Part shown: in pieces, positions 35,206 through 47,100 of the stretch
Layout of the letters: the number at the start of each line of letters is the position of its first letter
Numbering within the stretch: the stretch's first letter is position 1
DNA from: Protula sp. h YS-2021
Lineage: Eukaryota; Annelida; Polychaeta; Sabellida; Serpulidae
Assembly: GCA_949752745.1 (NCBI GenBank)
Contig: OX457026.1
Span: 27,528,116-27,592,115 of the forward strand
Length of the DNA: 64,000 nucleotides
Reading direction: 5' to 3'
The notes under the pieces: generated by a model
The model's input: only the letters and a program-made list of their open reading frames with translations
Databases searched by the model: none
Told to the model about the DNA's origin: nothing
Translations under genes and position numbers: made by a program

Positions 35206-37420
35206 GGCCTACAGTAAAAAAAAAAAAAGAAAGGTCCTGTGATTAGCTACTTGCACCACTGTAGTGTAGAAAAATGAACCAAACATTCGTCATAAATTGT
35301 ATCTTCGAGCTTTCAACCTCTTTAATGTCACCCATCATATCCCGTCAGTTTTTCACTGCACAAACTGATAACCCGATTCGATCGTACAATCCCCAACGAG
35401 CACATTTTTTTTACGTGGTTAACAGTTCTCAACTGGTAAAAATGTGACTGGAAAAGATGTGACTGGCAAACTACAGTTCTTCTTGCCATGTTGCTTCGCG
35501 AACAAACTTCTTTTGTGTAACCGAGAATATGGATTAAACGTGCCAACTTTTGTATTCGGGTTCACACCAAGATAGATTCATACAATTGAATAATGCCCTT
35601 CACCCAGAGTAATTCTGTTCGACAAATAAGCTACTCATTTTTATTTTTTCACAATCAGATTGGAACTTTCATTGAGCTTTATCTATAATCGTAAATACAA
35701 GGACATAAAACAAAAATCAGGCCGTCCTTTACAGTTCAGCCTTTAATATTAGATGTACACACAAAAATGGCTGAATATGTGCAAAATGATACGTATTTTA
35801 AACGACCACATATGCCAAAACATGTTTGACTTTCGTGCTGTAATTTGGCGGAGATGAGTCGGGGCGACTGGAACCGAACTTCTCGTAAAATTGAACCTGT
35901 TGTCATCAGTTAAATTTTGTTTACTAAAACAGTATAGACTTTTTTAAGTTTTAAGAAAATTGCATAACGAATGTATGATTGAAAAGTTGCTGCATAATTC
36001 TCGGTCAGTTCAATAAGATCACAGGTATTCCTTGAACCCTAACTTTTAGAATGGCCTTATTCATTCAACTCGGGCTCATTTTCATTATGATTGTGAGAGG
36101 TTTTGTTTATTGTTATTGTTAGGAGGGATGCATTCGCAGATGCTTTGACTTGCTTTGTCAGCCGTGTGTTACTATGTAGTCGTGGCCTTCAAATGGCAGT
36201 ACAGTCGAAACCCGTTATTTGCACAGCCAATTTTCCAAAGAACATTATGCCTTTAGCCGATCTATGTGACTGTCCAGTATATTTTGTAATAAAACAGGAA
36301 TGGTAGTGGATTATAATATTAACCAGTTTATGGGATGAGCCGCTGTGTGATTAACCAGTTTTGCCTGTAGCTTTATCAAATGTTACGTTGTTGAACATCA
36401 GTAAAGCTGTGTCGAGTAAGCCAGCTTTCTATCGTTTTGCATAACTCCACACGCAAGATATACGATGTTACAAATGTGGTAACTATTTGCGTTTATGAAA
36501 ATAAATAGTCCAGACATAATACAGTATGTTACTTCTCTGTGTAGAATCCGGTGTACATTGCCTCGCGTTTAACGTGTCGATCGGCGTTGTTTTCTTCCGT
36601 CCAATCTTACCAGATCGGAACCGGGGCTGGTCCCATTCTTCTTTTACTTGTTTTAAAAAGGAACGTGATAATACAGAGCCATTACGTTTGATTAAATCTG
36701 AGAGCTGAAGCTTTGCGCACGCGCACCCGAGTTACCTCGTTTCATTTTTAGAGTGCCTTAATTTTCCTTAACACGATTGCTATATATAGATTCCCATAGA
36801 TTCATTTTGCTTTCTTTTTAAACATAGAATAAAACAGAAACTGGAGAAGCTTCTTCACTCCTCATATTTCAGCCCGAGACCTTGGGCAAGACATTTTTAA
36901 TCTTCTATTTTAATGGCACCTGATTGAATGGAGCTTCAAAGCAATGACTGTCTTGTGCTTATCTGAAGTCATTGTGAAATGCAGAAATAAAACACCAAAT
37001 CAAATCAACCTCGAAAAGAAAAATAACAAGGTTCCAAAGGCTTACAGCTGATTCACTGCCACGCACATTCTCCGGCGAAAATCTGCCCTTCAACAATTTC
37101 CCTTTCTTTGACAAAATCTCGCTGAACGTGCCTGTTTTGAGTCGGGATTATCTTAGTTCAGTAATGCAGTGACACGATATTTACAACATACATTTTACGC
37201 TAAGAACAGAAATAAATTTCTTATAAGGAAACAAATCCTTAGTTCAATATTTAGTGGTAACGAATGATTTCATATCAACCTTATGGAGAACTGTTTAGTG
37301 CTTAACCTAAGGACTCGGACTGATATGTCACTACCTAGCCATATAACATAGACACAGTTCAATAAAGAAATGACAGACACCTCCCTTTCTTTATCATCCT
37401 GGGGATCCCTCAAAGTCAGT
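35206..37420. other. Intergenic, no gene seen
   Basis: AT-rich sequence. Small frames here show no splice sites or family signature. Confidence 0.5.
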
Positions 37421-37888
37421 GGTATGAGTCATTGTGACATGAATTGACAGGCATAAGTCACTGCAACGTGAACGTGACAGGCATGAGTCATTATGGCGTG
37501 AACGTTACAAGTAACAGTCATTGTAACGTGAACATTGTAAGTCATGGCGTGAATATCATAGGCACGAGTCATTGTAACGTAAACGTCATAGGCACGGGTC
37601 ACCGTGACGTCAACGTTATAGGAATGGGTTATCGTGACGTCAACGTCACAGGCATAAGTCTTTGTGGCCTGAGCATCATAGGTAGGAGTACTGTGACGTA
37701 AACGTCATTGGCATGAGTCACTGTAACGTGAATGTCTTATTCATGAGTTAGCATGACGTGAACGCCATAGGTATGAGCAATCGAGACTTGAACGTTATAG
37801 GCATTAGTCATTGTGACGTGAACGCTGTAGGTATCAGTCATTGTGACGTGAACGGCATTGCCATGGCTCATTGTGACGTCACATGTGA
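37421..37888. repeat. 30-bp minisatellite with AP-1/CRE-like motifs, about 16 units
   Basis: About 16 units, mostly exactly 30 bp, of the form GGCATGAGTCATTGTGACGT followed by GAACGTCATA. Many units keep (A)TGAGTCA(T), the AP-1 core, and TGACGTGA or TGACGTCA, the CRE core, at fixed spacing. The two outermost units also carry them. The length of 30 keeps frames open, but no protein is suggested. Confidence 0.92.
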
Positions 37889-40198
37889 ATGATTGTGACA
37901 ACAGGAAGAGCTTTGTATTGTCGTTTTGCGTATCAAGGTAAGAGACCACAAAACGGAACAATGAGGTAAAATATTCTGACAGTACAGAGAAAAGAACTTC
38001 CGTTTTGTTTGGCTGTTTATTACGTAATTATATGCAGATGTTATTATGGCGATACACTATTTTCTCTCGCATTTTGTATGGGGTTGGGGCACCTATGGGA
38101 GGATAGTGAACTTGTCGCTATGTAGCTTACTCACAGATCTATCACGCGTGCCTGAATCTAATACCGGGTGCCCTATCCAGCCCGAAAGACATCCTTATAA
38201 GACAGGGCAGGAAGTCATCGCTTAAGAATATGAACTGGCTCACCCGACGAGGGACAAAAGAAAATGGTTAACACTCAGGGATTGGACTCCCCAACTGAAT
38301 CAACAGGTTGTTGCTAACACCAGTTCAAAATATTAAGTCGGCAGGGAAATAAAACCTCTTCAAACTTATATGGCTTCTTTTCTACTGATGAAAAAAATAT
38401 TTTAGTTGTATTCAACTAAAATGACCTACTTTTGGTTGACATGTAAAATAACACTTTTTGCTTTTAACGTGAAGCTGAAGCCGGGCACACTAAATGTCCA
38501 CTACTTCTGCTGGATACGTTTCTAAGGGGAGGCATACAAAATGTACAGATATTTCACAGTTTAATAACATTTGATTATTAGTATAGTTATTGTATTAAGT
38601 TTTCTGCAATTTCATCTCTTTAACATAGCGCTGTTAAAAATGTAGGAAGTAAATACTCGGTTAAAAAAGCCCTTGATTCGGGACAAAAAATCTGTGAAGG
38701 AATACAGATACACATTTCTGAACAATAGAGCTGTACATTATGAATCTCGAAATGGCATACCAATACACTACAAGAAATGACCAAAAAAAAAATAAATAAA
38801 AATGAAATAAATAAAATAAAATCGGCCTCAACCAGCACCCCTAAATAATACCCTAACCGCCTACCCCTCCTCGCCCGGTCCTAAAATATACACATTTAAT
38901 ATATTGGCATCTTGGATAAATTTCAAACTTTACATAAGCTCTTGTGTTTCTTACTGCACTCATCTGAAATTCTCATTTGTTTCTACATTTTGTAAGAGAA
39001 TGCAAGGGAATCGTATGTAGCTTTATTACGTCACAAACGAACCATTTACGCTTTGGATTAACCGGGAAAAATAAATAAATAAATAAATGCTTGGGTAAAT
39101 ATATGACCGTAAATTTAATTGCACAAGCCGATGATAAAATTGTGCATTTAACCAAACAGCTACTTTAGACGAATATTTAAAATGAATTTTTTACCAGGAT
39201 GAATTTCGCTTCTCATTTTTTGTTTGTAAAAATTTGGTTGCGTTCATACAAAACAGGTCATCCTAACAAAAACATGCAATATTGACGAAATCAGTTAATC
39301 GAAAACTGTTGAAAAATCCCTCGACTTTCTTGTGCAAACAAAATGTTCTAGACAATCGGATAAATAGATTTACGCATAATTTTCTCTGGCAAATTGACTA
39401 TATAATTAACCGATTACGACTGTATAACAATATAGCCTGCCGAGGTATTTTAAAATGCAGATGAACTTAATAAAATAAGATCAAAGAATGAACAGATTAA
39501 ATTGAAGAACTTCTTTAAGTTTTCGTATGAATCCTTAAACTTGATCTGCTTATAGGCGGAAACTCCAGTGCAACAGCTCGATTACTGTAAAATTTACTCT
39601 GGTGGTTGTAAGGTGCATTTCTTTTTCACTTTTCAATGGTTTATATTTGTGGAGATTGGCGTGTCAACGAAATAACCGATAGCTGATCGGAAACGATGAG
39701 AACATATGGAAAAACTGTAGCTAAAACAGCCAAGCGGTACTGTGCTTGACATCTAGATTAACACTACCTCAACCACCTAAGTAACCCGCACTCAGCACCC
39801 CCCCTCCCCCCTCCCCCCACAATCAACACAACGCTTTCTCTTGTGAGATTTATATATGTGCAAATTTATGCTTCCGAATTTCAAAAGACTCTAAGATCTA
39901 ACTCAGCCATTTGTTTCAATAACATTGACGTTGCAAATACAGTCATTACTCTGATGAACAACATTTAAAGTATACTGTACTTCTAAACTTGGGCTTGGCA
40001 TTTAAAAACGGAACTTGGATAAACAATTACAATTTGACCTCACGTCTCCAACAAAGTTTATACCACGTCAAGCAGCTTGCTATTTAATTCATTATTGTTT
40101 TCACAACAAAATCTACAAAAAAAAAAAACTCTAGAAACTGTTCTACGCCAAATAATAAGTTCATACTTTTTATATGTGTCTATAAAACTGTACAACAT
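37889..40198. other. Intergenic, downstream of VPS28
   Basis: AT-rich, with an AAATAAATAAAT run at 39067-39087 and a C-rich stretch near 39800. No gene recognised. Confidence 0.5.
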
Positions 40199-40204
40199 TT
40201 TATT
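40199..40204 (-). terminator. Candidate VPS28 poly(A) signal
   Basis: AATAAA on the minus strand about 240 bases after the VPS28 stop codon (40448-40446). It is a plausible but not unique choice. Confidence 0.4.
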
Positions 40205-40445
40205 GCTACAGCAGTGACCTATACAGCAAAGCCCTGTCGGGACACACCTGCCATTCAGGAACAGCCTCTAACAACAGAGCCACTTTTTCCATTAATTCAA
40301 TGAGGAAAGCTTGAGATAACAAAGATTGTTTTTAAGGGTGTTAACGAGGGTGCTCCCAACGAGCAGGTTTTGCTGCATACACACCCGCCTGTAGAGGGAT
40401 TTCAACAACGAACAAAAAAACTAAAGTAAGCGATATTGCCGGATT

Positions 40446-43400
40446 CTACGAGTTGTGCAGCAGTCTGTTAAATGCATTATAGGACGAGTCCAAGTCAAAT
40501 AAGAGCTGTCTTACTTGGTTGTCATCTAGTTCATCTGAAGCGGACATTTTTGATAATGTGGACAACCTACAACAAAAATACACCAAACAATGTATGAAAT
40601 TTCCAGAAATCAGTTAGAATGATCGTTATGGAACTCGGAGTGACACAGTGGGCTATTTTGTAACTGAGAACGCCGTCGAAGAAATGAAATGATCGAATTT
40701 ATCTTTTTTTCGCAAAAAATTATTATTTTGCACAACAAAAGCGTGTTACTTGAATATACGACCTTAATTGAGCTCATGCAATATTAAAAACCACATTGTG
40801 TAAACGAAATCTGACGATTTTGATTCAAAATGCACGGTCAGCTCAAGAGCAAAATCAGTACTTTGAAGTACTTCGAACTGGTCTTCTTAATACACCCACG
40901 GATATTATCACGGAGCAATGTGTGATCAGCATTATAGGCAGAATATACTGTGTTACTCAACTTGTGCATATAATTAAATTATCCAGGTTTGCATGGAATG
41001 TGTAATAGCCAATATGTGACAAAGGACAAAAACTTTCTGTTTGATTTTTCACTGACTTTTTAAATTTCACTTGTGATTCAGTTCTAATTTCAATAAATGA
41101 GCAAGTAATGTCTAATCAGTCTAATTCAACATCTACACTCTTGTGTTTTGTCACTTGTAAACGTAGTAAATAATATTTTAAACGAGAAATGGTTGAATAA
41201 CACTGTTTTTAAATTTGCCCTCTCATATTTGTCGTCTTTGTTTATGTTTCAATACGATAGTCATATTAAATTAATATTGATATGACGCATATGAAAGACT
41301 TCAGGTCAAAAGAGAACGCAGACATATCATAGTTTCAGTTGCGCTATATAATTGACGAGCCTAAGCTTCGTCACTCCAACAATATTATACACTCTTTTTT
41401 ATTAAAAAAAATGGATTCTACCATTTGATGATTTATCGAACAAATTTTTTGTCTTAACATCCCTACCCACCCGAAATGGACAAAAGTAATTGGAAGACTG
41501 GAAAGAATTGGCTGCTGCAGCTTGAATGTACGGAATATGTGTTTTTTCTCACTTTCAAGAAACCCCTGTAGCAGACATCCGTAGTGAAAGGTATTATTTT
41601 GAGTAAGCATTCATCTTTTTTTTTCACTTTATTTCGAAGTTTCATTGCCGTGAGGATGCTGTCTTCTCCACATAAACATAAATTCAAAAACTCGAGTCAA
41701 AATATGTACATTGGATAATATTATTACAGCAAAATTAAGCACTTGACCCTGACCACTAAATAAACCCGACCTGTGAAGAATGCCAATAAGACATTAAGAA
41801 CTCTAGAAATGACACGGTGTATACGATTAAACGATTTACCCCCATGCGACTAACTGATTTCGCCTGTACCGTCTAGGGTTTTTCTGTTCATTCGTTGGCT
41901 GTCCACAATTTTAGCCATCATCAAACAAACGCTTCAACACTGAATGGAATGCCAATGTAATACAAGGCACCGTCTCGATTTATGAGACATCCCAGGCATT
42001 AAAATATTACTTTATCTCACATTACAGCCCCCAAAATCCCGAAAAATACCCCTTACAAAAGTACACGCCAACCGCGTGATCTCAATCATTCCCAGACTTT
42101 ACCATCCCTCCAAATACATTCCAGTGAAAAGAATAAAGACAGCCAAGCTAATGTATAAAATTCTAAAGCTGCACATTGTTTTATGCAAATATAACTATTC
42201 CACATTAATAAGCAACAGTCACTGAGTGATTTTTGTACTGATGTAACGACTGGGTCGTAAATCTTTCTATCGGAATATTGATGTCGAGCATATAGGGCAG
42301 TAACAGAAAAAACAACGAACAGCCATTTTAGTTAAAACCTTAACAACGAAAAGGACGCTGCGCAAACTCTACAACTATTGTTGCAATATTAGCATCAGAG
42401 TTTTTGCCAAAGTTGATTGATTCATTTCTGTACATAAAGTATAAATCACGATTTCAAACACCGTTCTTCGGTAACAGGCCTGAGAGACTGATGACTTGCA
42501 CTTTACATGCTCTGCCTGGCCACAACCAACGGTTTTTCTTGGTTTTTATTGTCTTCGAAAAACCAACAGCTAACCACATATCCTTTTTGGAAGACTTCGC
42601 ACCGCAGAAAGTAGTAGTGATACATTTGTTTATATGCAAAGGGGCTGGAAAAAGAACAACATGTTAAGTTCAATGATACCGGTGCGAATAGTCGCCTCGA
42701 TCCTTTTCAACAGATCAAGTCTGCCAAGTCAGACGAAACCGCTGGTGTCAACATTACGGAAGAAATATACTTTTAGCGGGTTCCTTGTCCTAGATATCAC
42801 GTCAACTCAATGCAACGACACAGGTAATGATGCCTGGAACGGTCAGGACTACATTAGGAATACCACACTAGATATATCAGCCAGCAAGTTTTCAGGGCAA
42901 CATAGCCACATATCACAGCATGACTGTTCAACAGTTTTACGGTGAATTTATTGCCTGTATGCATGCATTTTCATGGTAAAGAACGGTAAATAATTCAGAC
43001 ATAGCTTAGTGAAGTGAAGATTGTGAAACGATATCAGAGTCAAGGGTTTTTGCGTTCACATTCAATTAAATACAAAGAAAATACAGTTAACGCCGGTCAA
43101 TTTGTCTGCTGATAGTTTGCATTGCTTATTGGCTGAGATTTTCGTCTCATTTTGTATTTTCAGTCTTTTCCCGAACTGATCATTCGTACCATCAGTTTTA
43201 CCGATTTTAACGCAATAAAAATATGGTTTATCCCCATGTCATGAAGTATTATTTTTATGACATGTATCTAATGATGATTTATTTCTATGCTCGTTTTTCT
43301 GCAAAATTTACAACACTTTGTGATGCGCAAGTTATGCTCAAATGGGGCTACAGTTTTGTGAGGTGGTACGGTGATTTCAGTCATTTTAAAAATTTGCTAT

Positions 43401-43686
43401 CAAAAAAATTTCAAATGATGCCATTTGGCCATTTTTTGGGATATGGCAAAAAAGTAATTCTTGAAAAAAAAAGACCACAAAGCAATCCGATTAAAAGCGT
43501 GGGAGTTGAAACATTTTAAAATTCGGCTACAACAATTTAAAAATACTGCCAGTCGGCTATTTTTTGTCGGAACGTCAAAAACAGTAATTTTCAAGCGATG
43601 TCTACTTGGGGAACATTCGTACAAAATTTAAAAGAATTTGATCAAAAACTGTGGCAGAAGCATTTTGAAAATTGGCTACCCCAAAA

Positions 43687-43738
<52 letters not shown>

Positions 43739-44028
43739 CCTCAATTTTTGGCAAACACCAAAAAAAAAAAGGAAACTTTTCAGGTGAGGACTATTCGATC
43801 GAAACTGTAAGTTTTTAAGCATTTAAATAAAAGCTTACCTAAATACATACACACGACGGAACACCCCCCTCCCCCCACCCCTCCTCCAAAGATGTGACAA
43901 GACCAGCTTAACGGCGTCGGCTGGCCTAAAAAGCACTGGTCAGGTGGGAACACTTCCTACGTGCAAGTGCATTATGTCAGGAATTCCACGGTGACACCAT
44001 AGCCCAGTTTCTAGCAAACTACGGTCTT

Positions 44029-44107
<79 letters not shown>

Positions 44108-47100
44108 GTGAATTAAGAGCTTATGACAAAAATAAAATGCACTGCTTTGTGGTAAGTGAAATGTAGTTCAGCTGATGTTGCCTAGGTGCACGGGATGACG
44201 CAATAATAAACTGGGCGAGTTTGAAGTGTTTGTGCTGGCGATGAAGTACAAATGTACTTATTATATACATCAGTCAAAATTCGCTGAAAGGGTTCTAGTC
44301 ATTTCGTACATGTAATTCCATTCTATTTAAGCAAGGTTAGTGAATTTTTGGATAAAATCACCAAATGTGATACCCGCATCTGGCTCCAAAAAGACACACT
44401 CTGCGAATACGTTTCAGCATGATCCATATCACTATGACACACATTTGGCGGTGACTTATTCAAGAAGCTTGTATCTCAACTCCACCCCCAACCCCCCACA
44501 CCAACAAAAGAATAAAATGAAATGAAATAAATAAATAAACAAATAAATAATAATAATAATAATTAATAATTATAATTATAATACAAAGAAAATGGAAATG
44601 AAATTGACGCATCATTACTTGTTGAAAATAACAAACATTCTCATATCAAAAATTGAAAATGTTAATATCAGCAGAACATATACCGATCTCAACGATATCC
44701 TATAGATCCTGGCATTACTTAAAACCAGAGCAGTGTGCATAGCTCACATATTCCCCACAGGCCCCCCCGTCAGTTAAACACGGCCATCAGTAGCCAATCA
44801 AGAGCTGAAATTTTCTAAGTCCAGTTGGTGCATTTTCCTTTACACGAATCTGACCCATTTACAACACCGATCTGCGCTTGTTCCCATAGAAGCTACATAC
44901 CAAGTTCCATTAAAATCCCTGCAGTTGTTCTTGAGATATCGTGTTAACATACTCATTCACACGTTGAATAATTTCCAGGATTTGGTACATTTCAAAGTCC
45001 GTTTGGTTTATTTTCCTTGGGCCAACCTAACCCATTTACGATACCGATCCTTGATATATCGTATTACCAAACTCATTAACAATAGTCAATAAAGAGCAAA
45101 ACTTTTCTAAGTCCAGTTGGTGCATTTTCCTTGGACGAACCTGGCCCATTTACAATACCGATCTGTGATTGTTCCCATAGAAGCTACATACCACGTTTCA
45201 TTAAAATCCTTGCAGCAGTTTTTAAGCTATCGTGTTAAGAAGCTGTTGATGACAGACTGACAGACCGGTCGATCGCAAAAATAACAATAGTGATATTTAA
45301 TAACCTAAGGAATGAGCAAAACAAAGCCACAAAGAACACCAATTCACACAAAACGATAAACGCTAACTCGAAATAATCAATACTGATCGTCTGCTACTGG
45401 GTTTTTTAAAGAAAAAAAATGCCTTTCGTACATATCAAATTGCAGCAGTCAATTCTGACAAGTCTTCTAATTACTTTTCGCCATCTTCAGGAGGGAAGGG
45501 TTGTCAAGACAAAAAAAAAGTTTGACAAACCATCATATAATCTATGTGTTTGTTTTAATAAAGCACGAAATGTAGTTGGCTGATGAAACCTATGTTTGAC
45601 TACTTATAACACCGGAATAGCCTACCAAAAATATCTGGTTTCTTATTTGCTTCAGAGTTCTTATTTTAAATAATAAGGTGTTATTAGTTTTTCAGCATAA
45701 AAATTTAATACAAATTTACATAAAAAATTAAGTATCTCTTTACTTTTTGATCTCATTAGCTTGTTTTTGATATCACAAATAATTTATTGATCCCATACGT
45801 TCATCACTAACCGATGTTCATATAAATATTATCAAAGTAGACTTACTTTGTGATTTAATTAATTCAATAAATTATTGATATCGAAAAGTGAATTTATTAT
45901 ATCAATAAAACAAACTTGTTTCTATATCTAGAAAATATTTTTTATATTAAAGATAAATTTTGGGTGTCAATAAATGAGCACTCACAAAATTTCATCTGCA
46001 AGGAAAACTTTCAAAATGTGATATCATAAATTTAATTTTTCACTGTATGAAAAATGCGCTAATTTTGTGAATTCTGTTTTACTGTGTGACCTCAAAATCA
46101 TTTTCTGATGTCAGTAAACATTTGTTGACATTAGCAATACAATAAGTGACAGCACAATTGCAAATATTTTAAAAATGCACAAATTTAAAATCTAGCTGAA
46201 TAATTTTTGAAGCTTTGTTCAATATGTCACAAACCATTTTAATTATTGAGAAATATATCAGTAAAACTGATCATAAGCCCCCGCCGAAAGATATCTGAAT
46301 GTACCCTCCTTCGGTCAAAAGCTTACTGAAAAATCGCACGTAAAAAAGCAGGATGGTGTGGACGGAATTTTGCTCAGCGAACAAAAGTGGAAGCATTGTG
46401 CCTCCACAAACAAAATTTTGGCCTGTTGGAAGTTTCATAGTTTCGTCAATAAAAACTCAAAAGGCTGCCGTGCAGAATAACTGAGACCTTATTTCACTAG
46501 TCAAAGTTTGTTACACTGATATTTATAGCTGCGTTATCAATAACGGGTTTGCATCTAAATGGTTCAATCTTAGCAGAGGAGTTAGGCAAGGGTGCGGTCT
46601 ATCGGGTTTGCTGTTTATTCTTTGTGCAGATATAATGGGGGATAAAATCAGAAACAACACAGAAATTGAAGGGATAAAAATTGGTAAAGATTTAAATAAG
46701 TTAAAACAATTTGCAGACGATTGTACGGGCTTGCTCAAAACTACTCCGTCTGTATATACTTTAATTGAAACACTACGGGGTTTCTCAGAATTGTCCGGTT
46801 TAAAATTGAATACGGACAAGTCTATTCTGGTATTTTTGGGTCCCTGGAGATACAAAGATTTTAATGTCCTTAATATGCCAGTTAAAAGAGATTCTTTTAA
46901 TATGCTTGGCATTCAAATTGGCAGAGGCGACAAAGATAAGCATTACATAAATTTCAGACAGAAACTTGATAAAATGGTCCAAATTTTTAAAATTTGGTGC
47001 CAAAGGGACATCAGTATTTTTGGGAAAATATATATCTCTAAAACTTTCGGCATCTCTAACCTGATCTATTCTATGTCAATAACTGAAAGTGAACATAGCT

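Noticed and set aside
37421..37888. CRISPR-like array
   Set aside because: Units are contiguous 30-bp tandem repeats with no unique spacers, in an animal genome.
42404..42945. Two overlapping frames on + strand in the VPS28 intron
   Set aside because: No recognisable domain, no splice context, ordinary AT-rich composition.
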